A DNA stretch of 64,000 bases from Murimonas intestini. GTDB taxonomy: Bacteria > Bacillota > Clostridia > Lachnospirales > Lachnospiraceae. The stretch is from the NCBI GenBank assembly GCA_003148945.1, contig QGGY01000009.1, positions 62,001 to 126,000 of the forward strand. Direction: 5' to 3'. The position numbers and the translations under genes were made by a program. Below the pieces are notes generated by a model. That model searched no databases. It was given only the letters and a program-made list of their open reading frames with translations, and was not told the DNA's origin. This document shows positions 42,749 to 52,204 of the stretch, one piece after another. How positions within the stretch are numbered: position 1 is the first letter of the stretch; each line of letters opens with the position of its first letter.

Positions 42749-44086
42749 ATGAAGAAAAGAAATGCGATCATAGCATCAATGATGGTTTTAAGCCTGGGTG
42801 CAGGGCTGTGCATCCCCGGGGCTGCGGTACAGGCAGGAGATGAATATGACATTGACGCAATGGAGGTGTCTGATGTCACAGTGAAGCTTTATCACCGCAT
42901 GAACGCAGATGGGGGAGATCCTGAAAGTGAGTACTTTATAAAAAAGGTAGATGAGTGGAACCAGCAGAAAAATGGCATTACCATTGAAACTGTTTTTATA
43001 TCTACGGAAAATGATTATCTGGACAGGCTCGCCACGGATATTGCTTCAGGTGACGCTCCTGATATCTTCATGCAGTATGGGGGAACAAACTGCCTTGATT
43101 ATGTGGAGTCAGATATAGTTCTGAATCTGAAGCCGTATCTGGAAAATGACCAGGAGTGGTACGACGGATTTGTAAAAGCAAACTGGGCGCCTGTAGACTT
43201 TGAAAAGTATGGGTATGAAGGTATCTACGGCGCACCCTGGTCAGCTTATGAGATCCTTCTCTATTATAATGAAGATTATTTAAAGGACTGCGGCCTTGAG
43301 GTGCCAAAGAGCTGGGATGACCTGGTGAAGTGCTGTGAAGTCCTGACTGAAAAGGGTTATCAGCCATTTATGGTTGGAGAGGGTGACAATTATAAATATG
43401 CCCACAATTTAAGCGTGATGGCGGCAAAAGCCTATGGAGCGGAGTTCCAGGACAAACTGGCTGCCAGAGAGTATACATATGAAAGCCCTGAGATCACCAG
43501 CCTGATACAAAAACTGAAGGACATGCAGGATAAAGGCTATTTTGGTGAAAATGTGCTGAGCGTGAATGCAAATGCTGAGCGTTCTTACTTCGGGGCAGGG
43601 GACTGTGCATTTATGATCGACCTTTCCAGAGGAGGTGCAGTTCTGGCTGACTCTAAATGTTTCAAAGATGGTACTATCCATGCGGCCAAATTCCCGTATC
43701 TGGATGAACAGTACGCTGATGTAAGCATGGGAGGCGCTTCCCAGAGTTACTTTGTATGTACCATGAATAAATCTGATGACCAGATTAAAGCGTCTCTGAA
43801 GGTTTTAAAGTGGCTGACCTCATCAGATTTTGTTAACGGACTTGTAGAAAAGTATGCAAATACTTATTCCGTTATACCTTCTGAAGGGATCATCGATAAT
43901 TATCTTTTTGAAGAGTGCAACGGGTTAATGGGAGAGACAGCTGTTTATGTAGGAGAGCTGGCTCAGGCGAGCACGAATACAGCAGAACTGACTATTGTCC
44001 GCAATGCCCTGCAGATGCTGGCCAGCGGTTCCACTCCTGAGGAGATAGGCAAGGAGATCATGGATAACCTGGCAAATTATGAATAG
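42749..44086 (+). CDS. Carbohydrate ABC solute-binding protein, locus D
   Basis: 445 residues. The signal peptide (MKKRNAIIASMMVLSLGAG...) probably ends at AVQA-GDE; the early Cys in GLCIPG does not sit in a canonical lipobox. The mature part is a type-1 carbohydrate-binding protein (VKLYHRMNADGGDPESEYFI..., SGDAPDIFMQYGG). It is the first gene of the IclR-controlled transporter/fucosidase/DgoD operon. Its ligand should be the source of the sugar acid used by the pathway, or a fucosylated oligosaccharide. GGAGGAAGAAT precedes the ATG. Confidence 0.88.
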   Translation: MKKRNAIIASMMVLSLGAGLCIPGAAVQAGDEYDIDAMEVSDVTVKLYHRMNADGGDPESEYFIKKVDEWNQQKNGITIETVFISTENDYLDRLATDIASGDAPDIFMQYGGTNCLDYVESDIVLNLKPYLENDQEWYDGFVKANWAPVDFEKYGYEGIYGAPWSAYEILLYYNEDYLKDCGLEVPKSWDDLVKCCEVLTEKGYQPFMVGEGDNYKYAHNLSVMAAKAYGAEFQDKLAAREYTYESPEITSLIQKLKDMQDKGYFGENVLSVNANAERSYFGAGDCAFMIDLSRGGAVLADSKCFKDGTIHAAKFPYLDEQYADVSMGGASQSYFVCTMNKSDDQIKASLKVLKWLTSSDFVNGLVEKYANTYSVIPSEGIIDNYLFEECNGLMGETAVYVGELAQASTNTAELTIVRNALQMLASGSTPEEIGKEIMDNLANYE

Positions 44087-44145
44087 GACTGATATCAGGG
44101 CAGCACAGAAGTGTGCTGCCCTGGAGGTGAGAAGGGGGAATCAAT

Positions 44146-45024
44146 GTGAAGCGTAAAAAAGACTACTGGGTTGCGGCTGCCTTTTTGCTTCCTGCAGTTT
44201 TTCTTATGGCAGTTTTTGTCATGTATCCGATCATCGATAATGTGATCCTGTCCTTCCATTCATGGAAGGGGATATTCGGAACTAAAAAGAATTTTATCGG
44301 CATAGAAAATTATGCAAAGATTTTGACAGATAAATCATTTGGCAGGTCGCTTTTAAATTCAGGTATCTTTCTTGTGGTGGGTTTCCTGATACAGATGCCC
44401 CTCTCCTTTGGGCTGGCGCTGCTGGTGACGTCTAAGCTACGCGGGACAAAGGTTTTTAAAACAGTCTATTATCTGCCTGTTATCCTGGGGACGACTACGG
44501 TCGCCGTCATGTGGAAAAATCTGATGAATCCCAATTACGGAGCATTTATGGAGATTTTTAAGGGGATTGGGCTGGATTCTCTCAATTTCGACTGGCTGAA
44601 TACGCCGGGACTGAATGTATGGATCGTGGCTCTTGTAAACTGCTGGAAATCCTCGGCCTACAATATGCTGATCTTCTGTGCCGGACTTGTCACCATACCT
44701 GCTGCCCTGAATGAGGCGGCTGTGATAGACGGCTGCAGCACATGGCAGAGGATCAGATATATCACCCTTCCGCTCAGCAAGAATTCCTTTAAAGTATATT
44801 CTATCCTGTGTATTACAGGGTGCATCAAAACCTTCGACCTGATCTGGGCCATGACAGGCGGAGGCCCGAATGCATCAAGCTCCACGCCGGCCATCCTTCT
44901 CTATCTGAATGCGTATTCCTTTAAGCTGATGGGACGGAGTGCGGCCATCGCGGTGATACTGCTGATACTGGGCGTGATTTTAAGTATCGGGTGCAACAAA
45001 ATATTCAGGCAGGAAGAGTATTAG
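44146..45024 (+). CDS. ABC sugar permease (MalF-type), locus D
   Basis: 292 residues, GTG start (an ATG 3 nt earlier runs straight into TGA). About six helices, EAA loop EAAVIDGCSTWQRIRYITLP and TGGGPNASSSTPAILLYLNA. GAGGTGAGAAGGGGG precedes the start. It is the channel subunit for the locus D substrate. Confidence 0.9.
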   Translation: MKRKKDYWVAAAFLLPAVFLMAVFVMYPIIDNVILSFHSWKGIFGTKKNFIGIENYAKILTDKSFGRSLLNSGIFLVVGFLIQMPLSFGLALLVTSKLRGTKVFKTVYYLPVILGTTTVAVMWKNLMNPNYGAFMEIFKGIGLDSLNFDWLNTPGLNVWIVALVNCWKSSAYNMLIFCAGLVTIPAALNEAAVIDGCSTWQRIRYITLPLSKNSFKVYSILCITGCIKTFDLIWAMTGGGPNASSSTPAILLYLNAYSFKLMGRSAAIAVILLILGVILSIGCNKIFRQEEY

Positions 45025-45030
45025 GGGGTG

Positions 45031-45867
45031 ATGAAAGTGAAAAAAGTCAGCAGAAAAAATGTAATCCTTTATTGTATCGCGGTTTTATGGCTTCTTGTTA
45101 CCTTCATGCCCATGCTGTATGCATTGATTTCATCCTTTAAGACAAATGAGGAGATGTATCAGAGCGCCCTTCAGCTGCCTGGACAGTGGAGGTTTGAAAA
45201 CTATGCAGTTGCCGATGGACTGGGGCATTCTCTGCGTTCCATCGGAAACTCTCTTTTTGTGGCAAGTGCAACGACTGTCCTGGAAGTTATAGTGGCAATG
45301 ATGGCGTCCTATGCGATCTCCAGAAAACGCCATATATTTTATGCCAGACATGCATATATGCTGTTTGTCATAGGTGTTATGGTACCTATTCATTCGACTT
45401 TAATACCTATCTCTTCTATGGCAGCAAATTGGGGGATGAAGAATAATTTCTTCTATCTCATCATGGTGTATACATGTTTCAATCTTGCCCAGGGGATTTT
45501 TCTGTTTACAGGGTATCTGAACTCAGTTGACAGGGAAGTGGATGAGGCTGCGATCATTGACGGCTGCGGGGATGTAAAGCTGCTGAGCCGGGTCCTGCTG
45601 CCCATCTGCAAGCCTATTATTGCAACAGAAGCAATCTTTTCTTTTATCTATGCTTATGGAGAGCTTGTATTTTCATTGACCCTGATCTCTGACCCGGCGA
45701 AATACACAGTGCCCAGGGCGCTGCTTTCTTTCTGGGGAGAGTTCGAGGCGCAGATAGGTCCGCAGTACGCCTTTATCGTACTGTCATCAATACCCACGAT
45801 ACTGATCTATATCCTGTTCCACAACCAGGTCCAGAGCGGTGTCATGTCAGGCGCGGTAAAAGGCTGA
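45031..45867 (+). CDS. ABC sugar permease (MalG-type), locus D
   Basis: 278 residues. EAA loop EAAIIDGCGDVKLLSRVLLP and terminal VMSGAVKG mark a MalG-type subunit with about six helices. The exact start is uncertain: ATG at 45031 is close to the AGGGGG site, while GTG at 45037 gives better spacing. The gap from the first permease is only 6 nt. Confidence 0.88.
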   Translation: MKVKKVSRKNVILYCIAVLWLLVTFMPMLYALISSFKTNEEMYQSALQLPGQWRFENYAVADGLGHSLRSIGNSLFVASATTVLEVIVAMMASYAISRKRHIFYARHAYMLFVIGVMVPIHSTLIPISSMAANWGMKNNFFYLIMVYTCFNLAQGIFLFTGYLNSVDREVDEAAIIDGCGDVKLLSRVLLPICKPIIATEAIFSFIYAYGELVFSLTLISDPAKYTVPRALLSFWGEFEAQIGPQYAFIVLSSIPTILIYILFHNQVQSGVMSGAVKG

Positions 45868-45887
45868 TCAGGAAAGGAAAACACAGT

Positions 45888-47177
45888 ATGTCAGATAATT
45901 GGTTTTTAGAAGCAAAATATGGAATGTTCATCCATTTCGGACTCTACTCCCTGATGGGCGGTGTATATAAAGGAGAAGCGATTCCCTATGGTGCAGAGTG
46001 GATCATGAAAAATGCGCAGATCCCCCTGGATGAATACAGGCAGCTTATGGAAAGATTTGATCCCGGAGAATTTAACGCTGCAGATACAGTAGCACTTGCA
46101 AGAAAGAGCGGAATGAAGTATCTTGTATTTACAGCAAAGCATCATGACGGATTTTCCATGTACGATACCCGGGTGTCAGATTATAATATCATGAATACTC
46201 CCTTTGGGCGGGATATCGTTAAGGAACTGATGGAGGAGTGTGAGAGGCAGGGCATCGTTTTCTGCCTTTACTATTCACAGATGCAGGACTGGGAAGACGA
46301 GAACGGCTGGGGGAATGAGTGGGATTTCAGAAAAAATGAAGAAAAGGATTTTAGAAAATATTTCAATGAGAAGGTAAAGCCACAGGTAAGGGAGCTGCTC
46401 ACAAATTATGGGAAGATAGGTATCATCTGGTTTGATACGCCGTATGTCATGCCAATAGAGCTGTGCAGGGAGCTGCGGGACTGGGTGAAAAAATGGCAGC
46501 CGGAGTGCCTCATTAACGGGCGGATCGGCTACGGTCTTGGGGATTACAGACAGATGTCGGACAACCAGATGCCGGTGCTTACATATCATGGGCCATGGGA
46601 AACACCTGTCACTTTGAATGATACATGGGGATATTCCAGTGAGGATGAAGACTGGAAATCTCCGGAAGAAGTTTTGGAGAGGCTTTTAGATGCAGCGGGA
46701 AAAGGAGGAAACCTGCTTTTGAATGTGGGGCCTGACGGGGAAGGCAGGATTCCGCCCGGAAGCTGTGAGGTGCTGCGTAGAGTGGGAGAGTGGCTGGAAA
46801 AAAATGGTGAGAGCATTTACGGTACACTTCCCATGCCGGACACCACATATCAGATCCGCTGGGGCAAGCTGACAGCGGGGCCGGGAAGGCTGTACCTGCA
46901 TGTGCTGGAATATCCCAGGTTTCCCTATGAGATTTTGACCGTGGGGCTGGAGACAGCAGTAAAAAGAGTATTCCTGCTGGAGAACGGCCGGGAGCTGACT
47001 TTTTACCAGTCATATGAGCCTGCCAGGGATGAGTACAGGTTCAGGGTGCTGCTTCCAGAGGAGAGGAGTGAAGATCTGGCAGTCACAGTATGTGCTGAGC
47101 TGGAAGGAGAGCTGAAGTTTCAGAAGCTGTGTCAAAAATGCAACTTAAAAATAGAGCCGGTAAAGCCGGCAGAATGA
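45888..47177 (+). CDS. GH29 alpha-L-fucosidase, cytoplasmic
   Basis: 429 residues, no signal peptide. The N-terminal (beta/alpha)8 domain begins WFLEAKYGMFIHFGLYSL with KHHDGFSMYDT near residue 85. The nucleophile Asp is in IGIIWFDTPY. The DTWGYSSEDEDWKS and GKGGNLLLNVGPDGEG stretches are GH29 hallmarks, followed by a C-terminal beta domain. It releases alpha-L-fucose from imported oligosaccharides. It follows the permease by 20 nt and precedes dgoD by 13 nt, so it is coregulated with galactonate catabolism. No fucose isomerase or kinase gene lies nearby. Confidence 0.93.
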   Translation: MSDNWFLEAKYGMFIHFGLYSLMGGVYKGEAIPYGAEWIMKNAQIPLDEYRQLMERFDPGEFNAADTVALARKSGMKYLVFTAKHHDGFSMYDTRVSDYNIMNTPFGRDIVKELMEECERQGIVFCLYYSQMQDWEDENGWGNEWDFRKNEEKDFRKYFNEKVKPQVRELLTNYGKIGIIWFDTPYVMPIELCRELRDWVKKWQPECLINGRIGYGLGDYRQMSDNQMPVLTYHGPWETPVTLNDTWGYSSEDEDWKSPEEVLERLLDAAGKGGNLLLNVGPDGEGRIPPGSCEVLRRVGEWLEKNGESIYGTLPMPDTTYQIRWGKLTAGPGRLYLHVLEYPRFPYEILTVGLETAVKRVFLLENGRELTFYQSYEPARDEYRFRVLLPEERSEDLAVTVCAELEGELKFQKLCQKCNLKIEPVKPAE

Positions 47178-47190
47178 CGAGGAGAATAAG

Positions 47191-48339
47191 GTGAAGATCA
47201 CAAATATAGAACTGTTTAAGATACCGCCAAGATGGCTGTTCCTGAAAATGGAAACTGATGAAGGGATCACAGGATGGGGAGAGCCTGTCATTGAAGGAAG
47301 GGCAGATACTGTCAGGACGGCAGTTGAAGAATTTGCCGGGTATCTGATTGGAAAAGATCCGGCAAGGATAGAGGATCACTGGCAGTATATGTACCGCAGC
47401 GGTTTCTACAGGGGAGGCCCAGAAGTGATGAGCGCCACCGCAGGGATCGACCAGGCTCTGTGGGATATTAAAGGAAAATATTTTAATGCGCCCATCTATG
47501 ATCTGCTGGGCGGGGCATGCCGTGATAAGATCAGGGTGTACCGCTGGATCGGTGGGGACCGTCCGGCTGATGTGGCAGGGGAAGCCAGGCTTGCAGTGGA
47601 GCAGGGCTACTCAGCCATAAAGATGAATGCCACAGAGGAAATGCATTATATTGATTCCTATACAAAAATAGATGCCGTCTGTGAACGTGTGGCTGCCATT
47701 CGTGAAGCTGTTGGGAAAAAGCTGGACATTGCAGTGGATTTCCACGGGCGTGTGCACAAAACAATGGCCAAGGTCCTGGCAAGGGAGCTGGACCAGTTCA
47801 GGCTGATGTTTATCGAAGAGCCTGTCCTGCCTCAGAATAACGAGGCGCTCAGGGAGATCGCCAGGTATACTCCTGTACCTATCGCAACAGGAGAGCGGAT
47901 GTTCTCAAGATGGGAATTTAAAAATCTGCTCCAGGAGGGCTATGTGGATATTATTCAGCCTGATCTTTCCCATGCAGGTGGGATCACAGAGTGTAAAAAG
48001 ATAGCCTCCATGGCAGAAGCATATGATGTGGCAGTGGCTCCCCACTGTCCTCTGGGGCCAATTGCTCTGGGAGCGTGCCTGGCACTTGATTCCTGCACGC
48101 CAAATGTATTTATACAGGAGCAGAGCCTTGGCATCCATTATAATAAAAATGCTGACCTGATGGATTATCTGAAGGACAGATCAATTTATAAGTATAAAGA
48201 GGGATTTATCGACCTGATGGCAGGACCGGGACTGGGTATCGATATTGACGAGGATTCTGTGAGGAAAGCAGCGGCAGACTGCCCCACATGGAAGAATCCT
48301 GTATGGAGAAATTTTGACGGGACAATTGCAGAATGGTAA
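47191..48339 (+). CDS. dgoD: D-galactonate dehydratase
   Basis: 382 residues, enolase superfamily (mandelate racemase subgroup). N-terminal PPRWLFLKMETDEGITGWGE and YRGGPEVMSATAGIDQALWD are close to E. coli DgoD. Metal ligands are in VDFHGR (Asp), FIEEPV (Glu) and TGERMFSR (Glu). The catalytic His is in APHCPLGP, with IIQPDLSHAGG and QEQSLGIHYNK completing the site. It dehydrates D-galactonate to 2-keto-3-deoxygalactonate. GTG start with GAGGAGAATAAG upstream. With DgoK and DgoA across the divergent promoter it makes a full galactonate pathway. Confidence 0.94.
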   Translation: MKITNIELFKIPPRWLFLKMETDEGITGWGEPVIEGRADTVRTAVEEFAGYLIGKDPARIEDHWQYMYRSGFYRGGPEVMSATAGIDQALWDIKGKYFNAPIYDLLGGACRDKIRVYRWIGGDRPADVAGEARLAVEQGYSAIKMNATEEMHYIDSYTKIDAVCERVAAIREAVGKKLDIAVDFHGRVHKTMAKVLARELDQFRLMFIEEPVLPQNNEALREIARYTPVPIATGERMFSRWEFKNLLQEGYVDIIQPDLSHAGGITECKKIASMAEAYDVAVAPHCPLGPIALGACLALDSCTPNVFIQEQSLGIHYNKNADLMDYLKDRSIYKYKEGFIDLMAGPGLGIDIDEDSVRKAAADCPTWKNPVWRNFDGTIAEW

Positions 48340-48342
48340 TAT

Positions 48343-48370
48343 TGAGGGCCGCTCTTATGAGCGGCCCTCA
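48343..48370. terminator. Hairpin after dgoD
   Basis: TGAGGGCCGCTC-TTAT-GAGCGGCCCTCA, a perfect 12-bp stem. It lacks a clear T-run, but lies exactly between convergent operons. Confidence 0.65.
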
Positions 48371-48399
48371 GTCTGCATGTAAACCAGTTGTTATTACAA

Positions 48400-51327
48400 T
48401 TATTTATTTTTTTGTGCACCCTGCAGCAGAGCTTCAAATTCTTCCACAGGCAGAGGCCTGGAATAATAGAAGCCCTGTGCCAGATTGCAGGAGTAGCTCT
48501 TCAGCAGGTCTACCTGGCTTTTTGTCTCCACCCCCTCAGCCAGCACAGGAATATGTATTTTATTGCCCATGGCGATGACCATCTCCAGGATATGTTTTGC
48601 GCGCCCGCAGGGATCCCCGGCGCTGAGAAAACGCATATCCAGCTTTATCTCATCTATGGGAGCCTCCTTGAGCATGTTCAGGGATGAATAGCCGCTGCCA
48701 AAGTCGTCCATAAGTATGTGGAAGCCGCTGTCTCTGAGCTGCTGGAGGCGCTCATGGATGATATTATTGTCGGAGGCATATGCCGTCTCTGTGATCTCAA
48801 TTTCCAGAAGGGCAGGCGGAAGGCTGTATTTTTCTGCGATACTGCATAAGTTTTTACAGAGGTTAGGGTTATAAAAGCCTGTCCGGGAAAGGTTGACTGA
48901 TACAGGTATTAGCTGTCTGCCCTCTGACCGCCATCTGTCCAGGATCCGGCACGTCTCTTCAAACATATAAGTATCCAGCTGGGCAATGAAGCCATTGTGC
49001 TCGAATATGGGGATGAATTCTCCGGGACTTATGATTCCCCGCTCAGGATGGACCCAGCGCACAAGTGCTTCCGCTCCGATGATCTCACCTGTAGCCATGT
49101 TGTACTTGGGCTGAAGATATACATGGAACTGTCTTTTTGAAAGGGCCTCATCCATTTCATTTAAGACGATCTGTTCATGGATCAGGGCCTTGCGGTTGGA
49201 ATCATCATAGACAGCGATATTTCCTGTGTGTGATTCCTTCAGGCTGTCAGCCGCCAGATGGGCACGGTCGCACATAATATTTATGTTTATTTCATTATCA
49301 ACGATCTGATAGACTCCGCATGTGATGCTGACCGGAATATCCAGCGGATATTTTTTGAGTGCGCTGCTCAGAAGCTCCATGATCTCTTCAGGATATTTTT
49401 CATTGCCGGAAACAAATGCAACAAAATGGTCTGCTTCAAAACGGGAGCAGATGCCCTTATGTGTGCCGCACCAGTCTTTGATCAGGGCGGCCAGATAGCA
49501 GAGAAGCTTGTCACCGGAGTGGATGCCGAACATATCATTGATAATCTTAAAATGTTCAATATTAAAGTAAAAAATCTGGAACTTGTCATCAGGAGATGCT
49601 TCAATAAGCCGTACAGCCTTTTCATAGAAAGGCTTCCTGTTCATCAGCCCTGTCAGTTCATCAGTTTCTGCCATAAGCCTGTAAGCCTCCTGTTCCTTCA
49701 GACGGAGCAGCATCCTGGTATGCTGCCGGCTGTAAATCAGGAACAGCACTACCATCAGAGAGGTACACAGCAGTACAGTCAGCAGCTGGAACCGGTACCT
49801 GTAAAGCACATCTGATAAAGTCTCTTCGTAAGGCTGGGCAGTTGTGTGCTTTAATATGATCTGGTTGACAGAGGATGAATTCATGCTGCTGATGGTTTTA
49901 TTCAGGATGGACATCAGAGTCCTGTCAGCGCCGGATGAAGCCATAATACAGCATCCTTCATCAAGTGACTGAAGGAATACCAGGCTCAGTTCTTTATATT
50001 TATCCATCTGCATATAGTAATTAGCTACGAGATTGTTCTGGATCGTAGCGTCTGCTTCCCCCAGGATGACAGACTCAAAGCATTCTTCAATCGTATTTTT
50101 GTAGATAAGATGATGCTTCAGCAGTGCCTCAGACAAAAGACTCTGTACATGGGCGTATGTGGCAGGCAGCACTATAGTCAGTTCATCCATATCATATACA
50201 TTAGTGCCCTGACGTGTGACAAGGAGGGCCTTCTGCGAGGTTAATTTATCAGTCAGCTGTATATACGGATTTTCAATCATTTCCTGGGAGTAGAGCGCCC
50301 CGGCGACCATATCCGCTTCTTTATCCAGAATGAGCTGGTCAGGGATCCCGCCCTCAGGAACAGATATGAGCTGCAGCTTTAGTCCGCTGAGGGCTGCCAC
50401 CTCCCTCACCAGGTCAGGGTAGATCCCGGCAGGTTCCCCTGTATCCTCATCTGCGTAGCTTAAGGGGTAGTATCCATCAATGCAGGCTACTGTAAGCGGA
50501 GCCATATTCTGTATGTATTCTGCTTCATCTCTTGTAAGAGGCGGCTTTCCGTCAGGCTCGTCAGAGCGGTAGTATTCCTGGTAGAGCTCATCCTCCAGAA
50601 AAGGTGCCTCAGAATGGATGCTGTCAAGCGCCTCATTCAGCTGCCCCATGATCTCACTGTTTTCTTTTGAGGTTATGATATAAAAGGGGGCTGGTCCGAA
50701 CTTGTCCACCATTTTCAGACCATCATGCCTGGACAGGCTCCCGAATACAGCCATATCAGCTTTACCGCTGAGGACTGCAGCTTCAGCGTCAGCGTCTGTG
50801 GGATAATAGACAGGCTGATAGCTGAATCCCTTTTCGCGGGCATGTTCAGCAAACTGGTCATTCTGATAAATACCAGTCAGCATGGCGACTCTGGCGCCAT
50901 CCATATTTTCATAATCCTGATAATATATATTATCATTATCCTTCCTGGTGCAGACAACAGAGTATTCTGTTCCGATGGGGGAAGCGCTGTATTCAAATTT
51001 CAGAGAGCGGTCGTCAGTCCACTGGGCAGAACAGATCAAATCTATCTCACCTTTTTCCAGTGCATCCAGACTGTTCAGCCAGGTATCAGGCACATACTCA
51101 TATTTCCATCCGGTATACTGGGCGATCTTATTCAGGTATGCCACACCATATCCTTCATAGTAACCATTGTAGTCCTGTTCAATAAAAGCATTGTAGCCTG
51201 TGTAGGCAACCTGGATCGGACGAATAGCTTCAACGGGGGAAGCGCAGTACACTGTGATGGGCGGAAATAATATAAAAAACACTGCCAGAATCAAGACCGG
51301 CAGTCTGTGTGATTTTCCAAAACGCAT
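48400..51327 (-). CDS. Tandem periplasmic-sensor GGDEF/EAL phosphodiesterase
   Basis: 975 residues. Signal peptide or anchor, then two SBP_bac_3-type (amino-acid-binding-like) extracellular domains (about 30-250 and 265-500) and a membrane helix near 510-530. The GGDEF domain is degenerate: RFEADHF replaces the GGDEF motif, so it should not make c-di-GMP. The EAL domain (about 735-965) is intact: GAEALVRW, VNLSRTG, EITETA, DDFGSGYSS, IKLDMRF, AEGVET, QGFYYSRP. It is thus a c-di-GMP phosphodiesterase gated by an extracellular ligand. ATG at 51327 follows AGGGGG; an upstream in-frame start would add 31 residues without a good site. Confidence 0.9.
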   Translation of the reverse strand: MRFGKSHRLPVLILAVFFILFPPITVYCASPVEAIRPIQVAYTGYNAFIEQDYNGYYEGYGVAYLNKIAQYTGWKYEYVPDTWLNSLDALEKGEIDLICSAQWTDDRSLKFEYSASPIGTEYSVVCTRKDNDNIYYQDYENMDGARVAMLTGIYQNDQFAEHAREKGFSYQPVYYPTDADAEAAVLSGKADMAVFGSLSRHDGLKMVDKFGPAPFYIITSKENSEIMGQLNEALDSIHSEAPFLEDELYQEYYRSDEPDGKPPLTRDEAEYIQNMAPLTVACIDGYYPLSYADEDTGEPAGIYPDLVREVAALSGLKLQLISVPEGGIPDQLILDKEADMVAGALYSQEMIENPYIQLTDKLTSQKALLVTRQGTNVYDMDELTIVLPATYAHVQSLLSEALLKHHLIYKNTIEECFESVILGEADATIQNNLVANYYMQMDKYKELSLVFLQSLDEGCCIMASSGADRTLMSILNKTISSMNSSSVNQIILKHTTAQPYEETLSDVLYRYRFQLLTVLLCTSLMVVLFLIYSRQHTRMLLRLKEQEAYRLMAETDELTGLMNRKPFYEKAVRLIEASPDDKFQIFYFNIEHFKIINDMFGIHSGDKLLCYLAALIKDWCGTHKGICSRFEADHFVAFVSGNEKYPEEIMELLSSALKKYPLDIPVSITCGVYQIVDNEININIMCDRAHLAADSLKESHTGNIAVYDDSNRKALIHEQIVLNEMDEALSKRQFHVYLQPKYNMATGEIIGAEALVRWVHPERGIISPGEFIPIFEHNGFIAQLDTYMFEETCRILDRWRSEGRQLIPVSVNLSRTGFYNPNLCKNLCSIAEKYSLPPALLEIEITETAYASDNNIIHERLQQLRDSGFHILMDDFGSGYSSLNMLKEAPIDEIKLDMRFLSAGDPCGRAKHILEMVIAMGNKIHIPVLAEGVETKSQVDLLKSYSCNLAQGFYYSRPLPVEEFEALLQGAQKNK

Positions 51328-51471
51328 GGAAAAGCCCCCTGTCGTATATATATTTAAATATTTTTTTGCTGCAATAACATAATAACATATATAGGGTGCT
51401 TTTTCACTAGTATAACGCAAAGTAAATACCTTTATGGTTCGGTGAGGATGAGCTTCTTGTTGAACAGGACA

Positions 51472-52050
51472 TCATATCACATAGTCCTGCCCGATAAACC
51501 CAAACAGCCCTGTGGCAATTAAACCCTGTGTAATTTTGACGACTTCTTCAAAACTTAATTTCTTTCCATTTTCATACCAATAAAGCCTTAATCCGGTCAG
51601 AGCAGAATAGCAATATGCTATTATGTAGTTTTTATAGCAGTCTTTCTCACCAAAATCAAAGTGGTTTGTGATTTCATTAATAAATTTGTTTTTAAAACGG
51701 TAAGAAAATGAGGGGTCTCCATGTTCGCTGAGGAGATAAAAAAGCTTATCATCAAATTCCAGTAAAATAGAGGCACATTCCTGGGAGAATGTCTGTAAAT
51801 TAAAAGGAAGTCCTCTGTCAAATATATCAGTCATCCTATTTGACAGATCATCCATAAGCCCATCTTCAATCTGCTCTAACAGGTCCGGTATATCTTTAAA
51901 ATATTCATAAAATGTCCCTCTGTTGTAACCTGCTTCTTTTGTGATCAGACTCACTGTGATTTTATTTAATCCATTCTTTTTCAATGCCTGCCAGAAAGAA
52001 TCTATAAAGCGCTGGCGGGTTTTTTCAGTTACTTCCGGGTGTTTTCTCAT
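51472..52050 (-). CDS. TetR-family regulator of the divergent ABC exporter
   Basis: 192 residues. The N-terminal TetR HTH (TRQRFIDSFWQALKKNGLNK, ITKEAGYNRGTFYEYFKD) is followed by a helical ligand domain with no recognised motif. It is divergent from the ABC operon at 52205, with 154 nt between, which carries GTTACTTTTTCAATAAAAAGTTTAC (52144-52168), a possible operator. The inducer is probably a toxic compound pumped out by the ABC system. Confidence 0.88.
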   Translation of the reverse strand: MRKHPEVTEKTRQRFIDSFWQALKKNGLNKITVSLITKEAGYNRGTFYEYFKDIPDLLEQIEDGLMDDLSNRMTDIFDRGLPFNLQTFSQECASILLEFDDKLFYLLSEHGDPSFSYRFKNKFINEITNHFDFGEKDCYKNYIIAYCYSALTGLRLYWYENGKKLSFEEVVKITQGLIATGLFGFIGQDYVI

Positions 52051-52146
52051 TTACATTTCTCCTCATATTATCCGACAGTTTTAATATAACTGGTGGTTGA
52101 TAAGTCAGTTTCACAGAACTATAATCATGATACAACGTGTTGGGTT

Positions 52147-52164
52147 ACTTTTTCAATAAAAAGT
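52147..52164. promoter_or_regulatory. Possible TetR operator
   Basis: ACTTTTT-CAAT-AAAAAGT, a perfect 7-base inverted repeat with partial extension on both sides, about 40 nt ahead of the ABC operon and in the TetR-divergent gap. Confidence 0.35.
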
Positions 52165-52204
52165 TTACTTTCACGTTATTAAAGTCAAGCTAGGAGTGAA
52201 AAGA

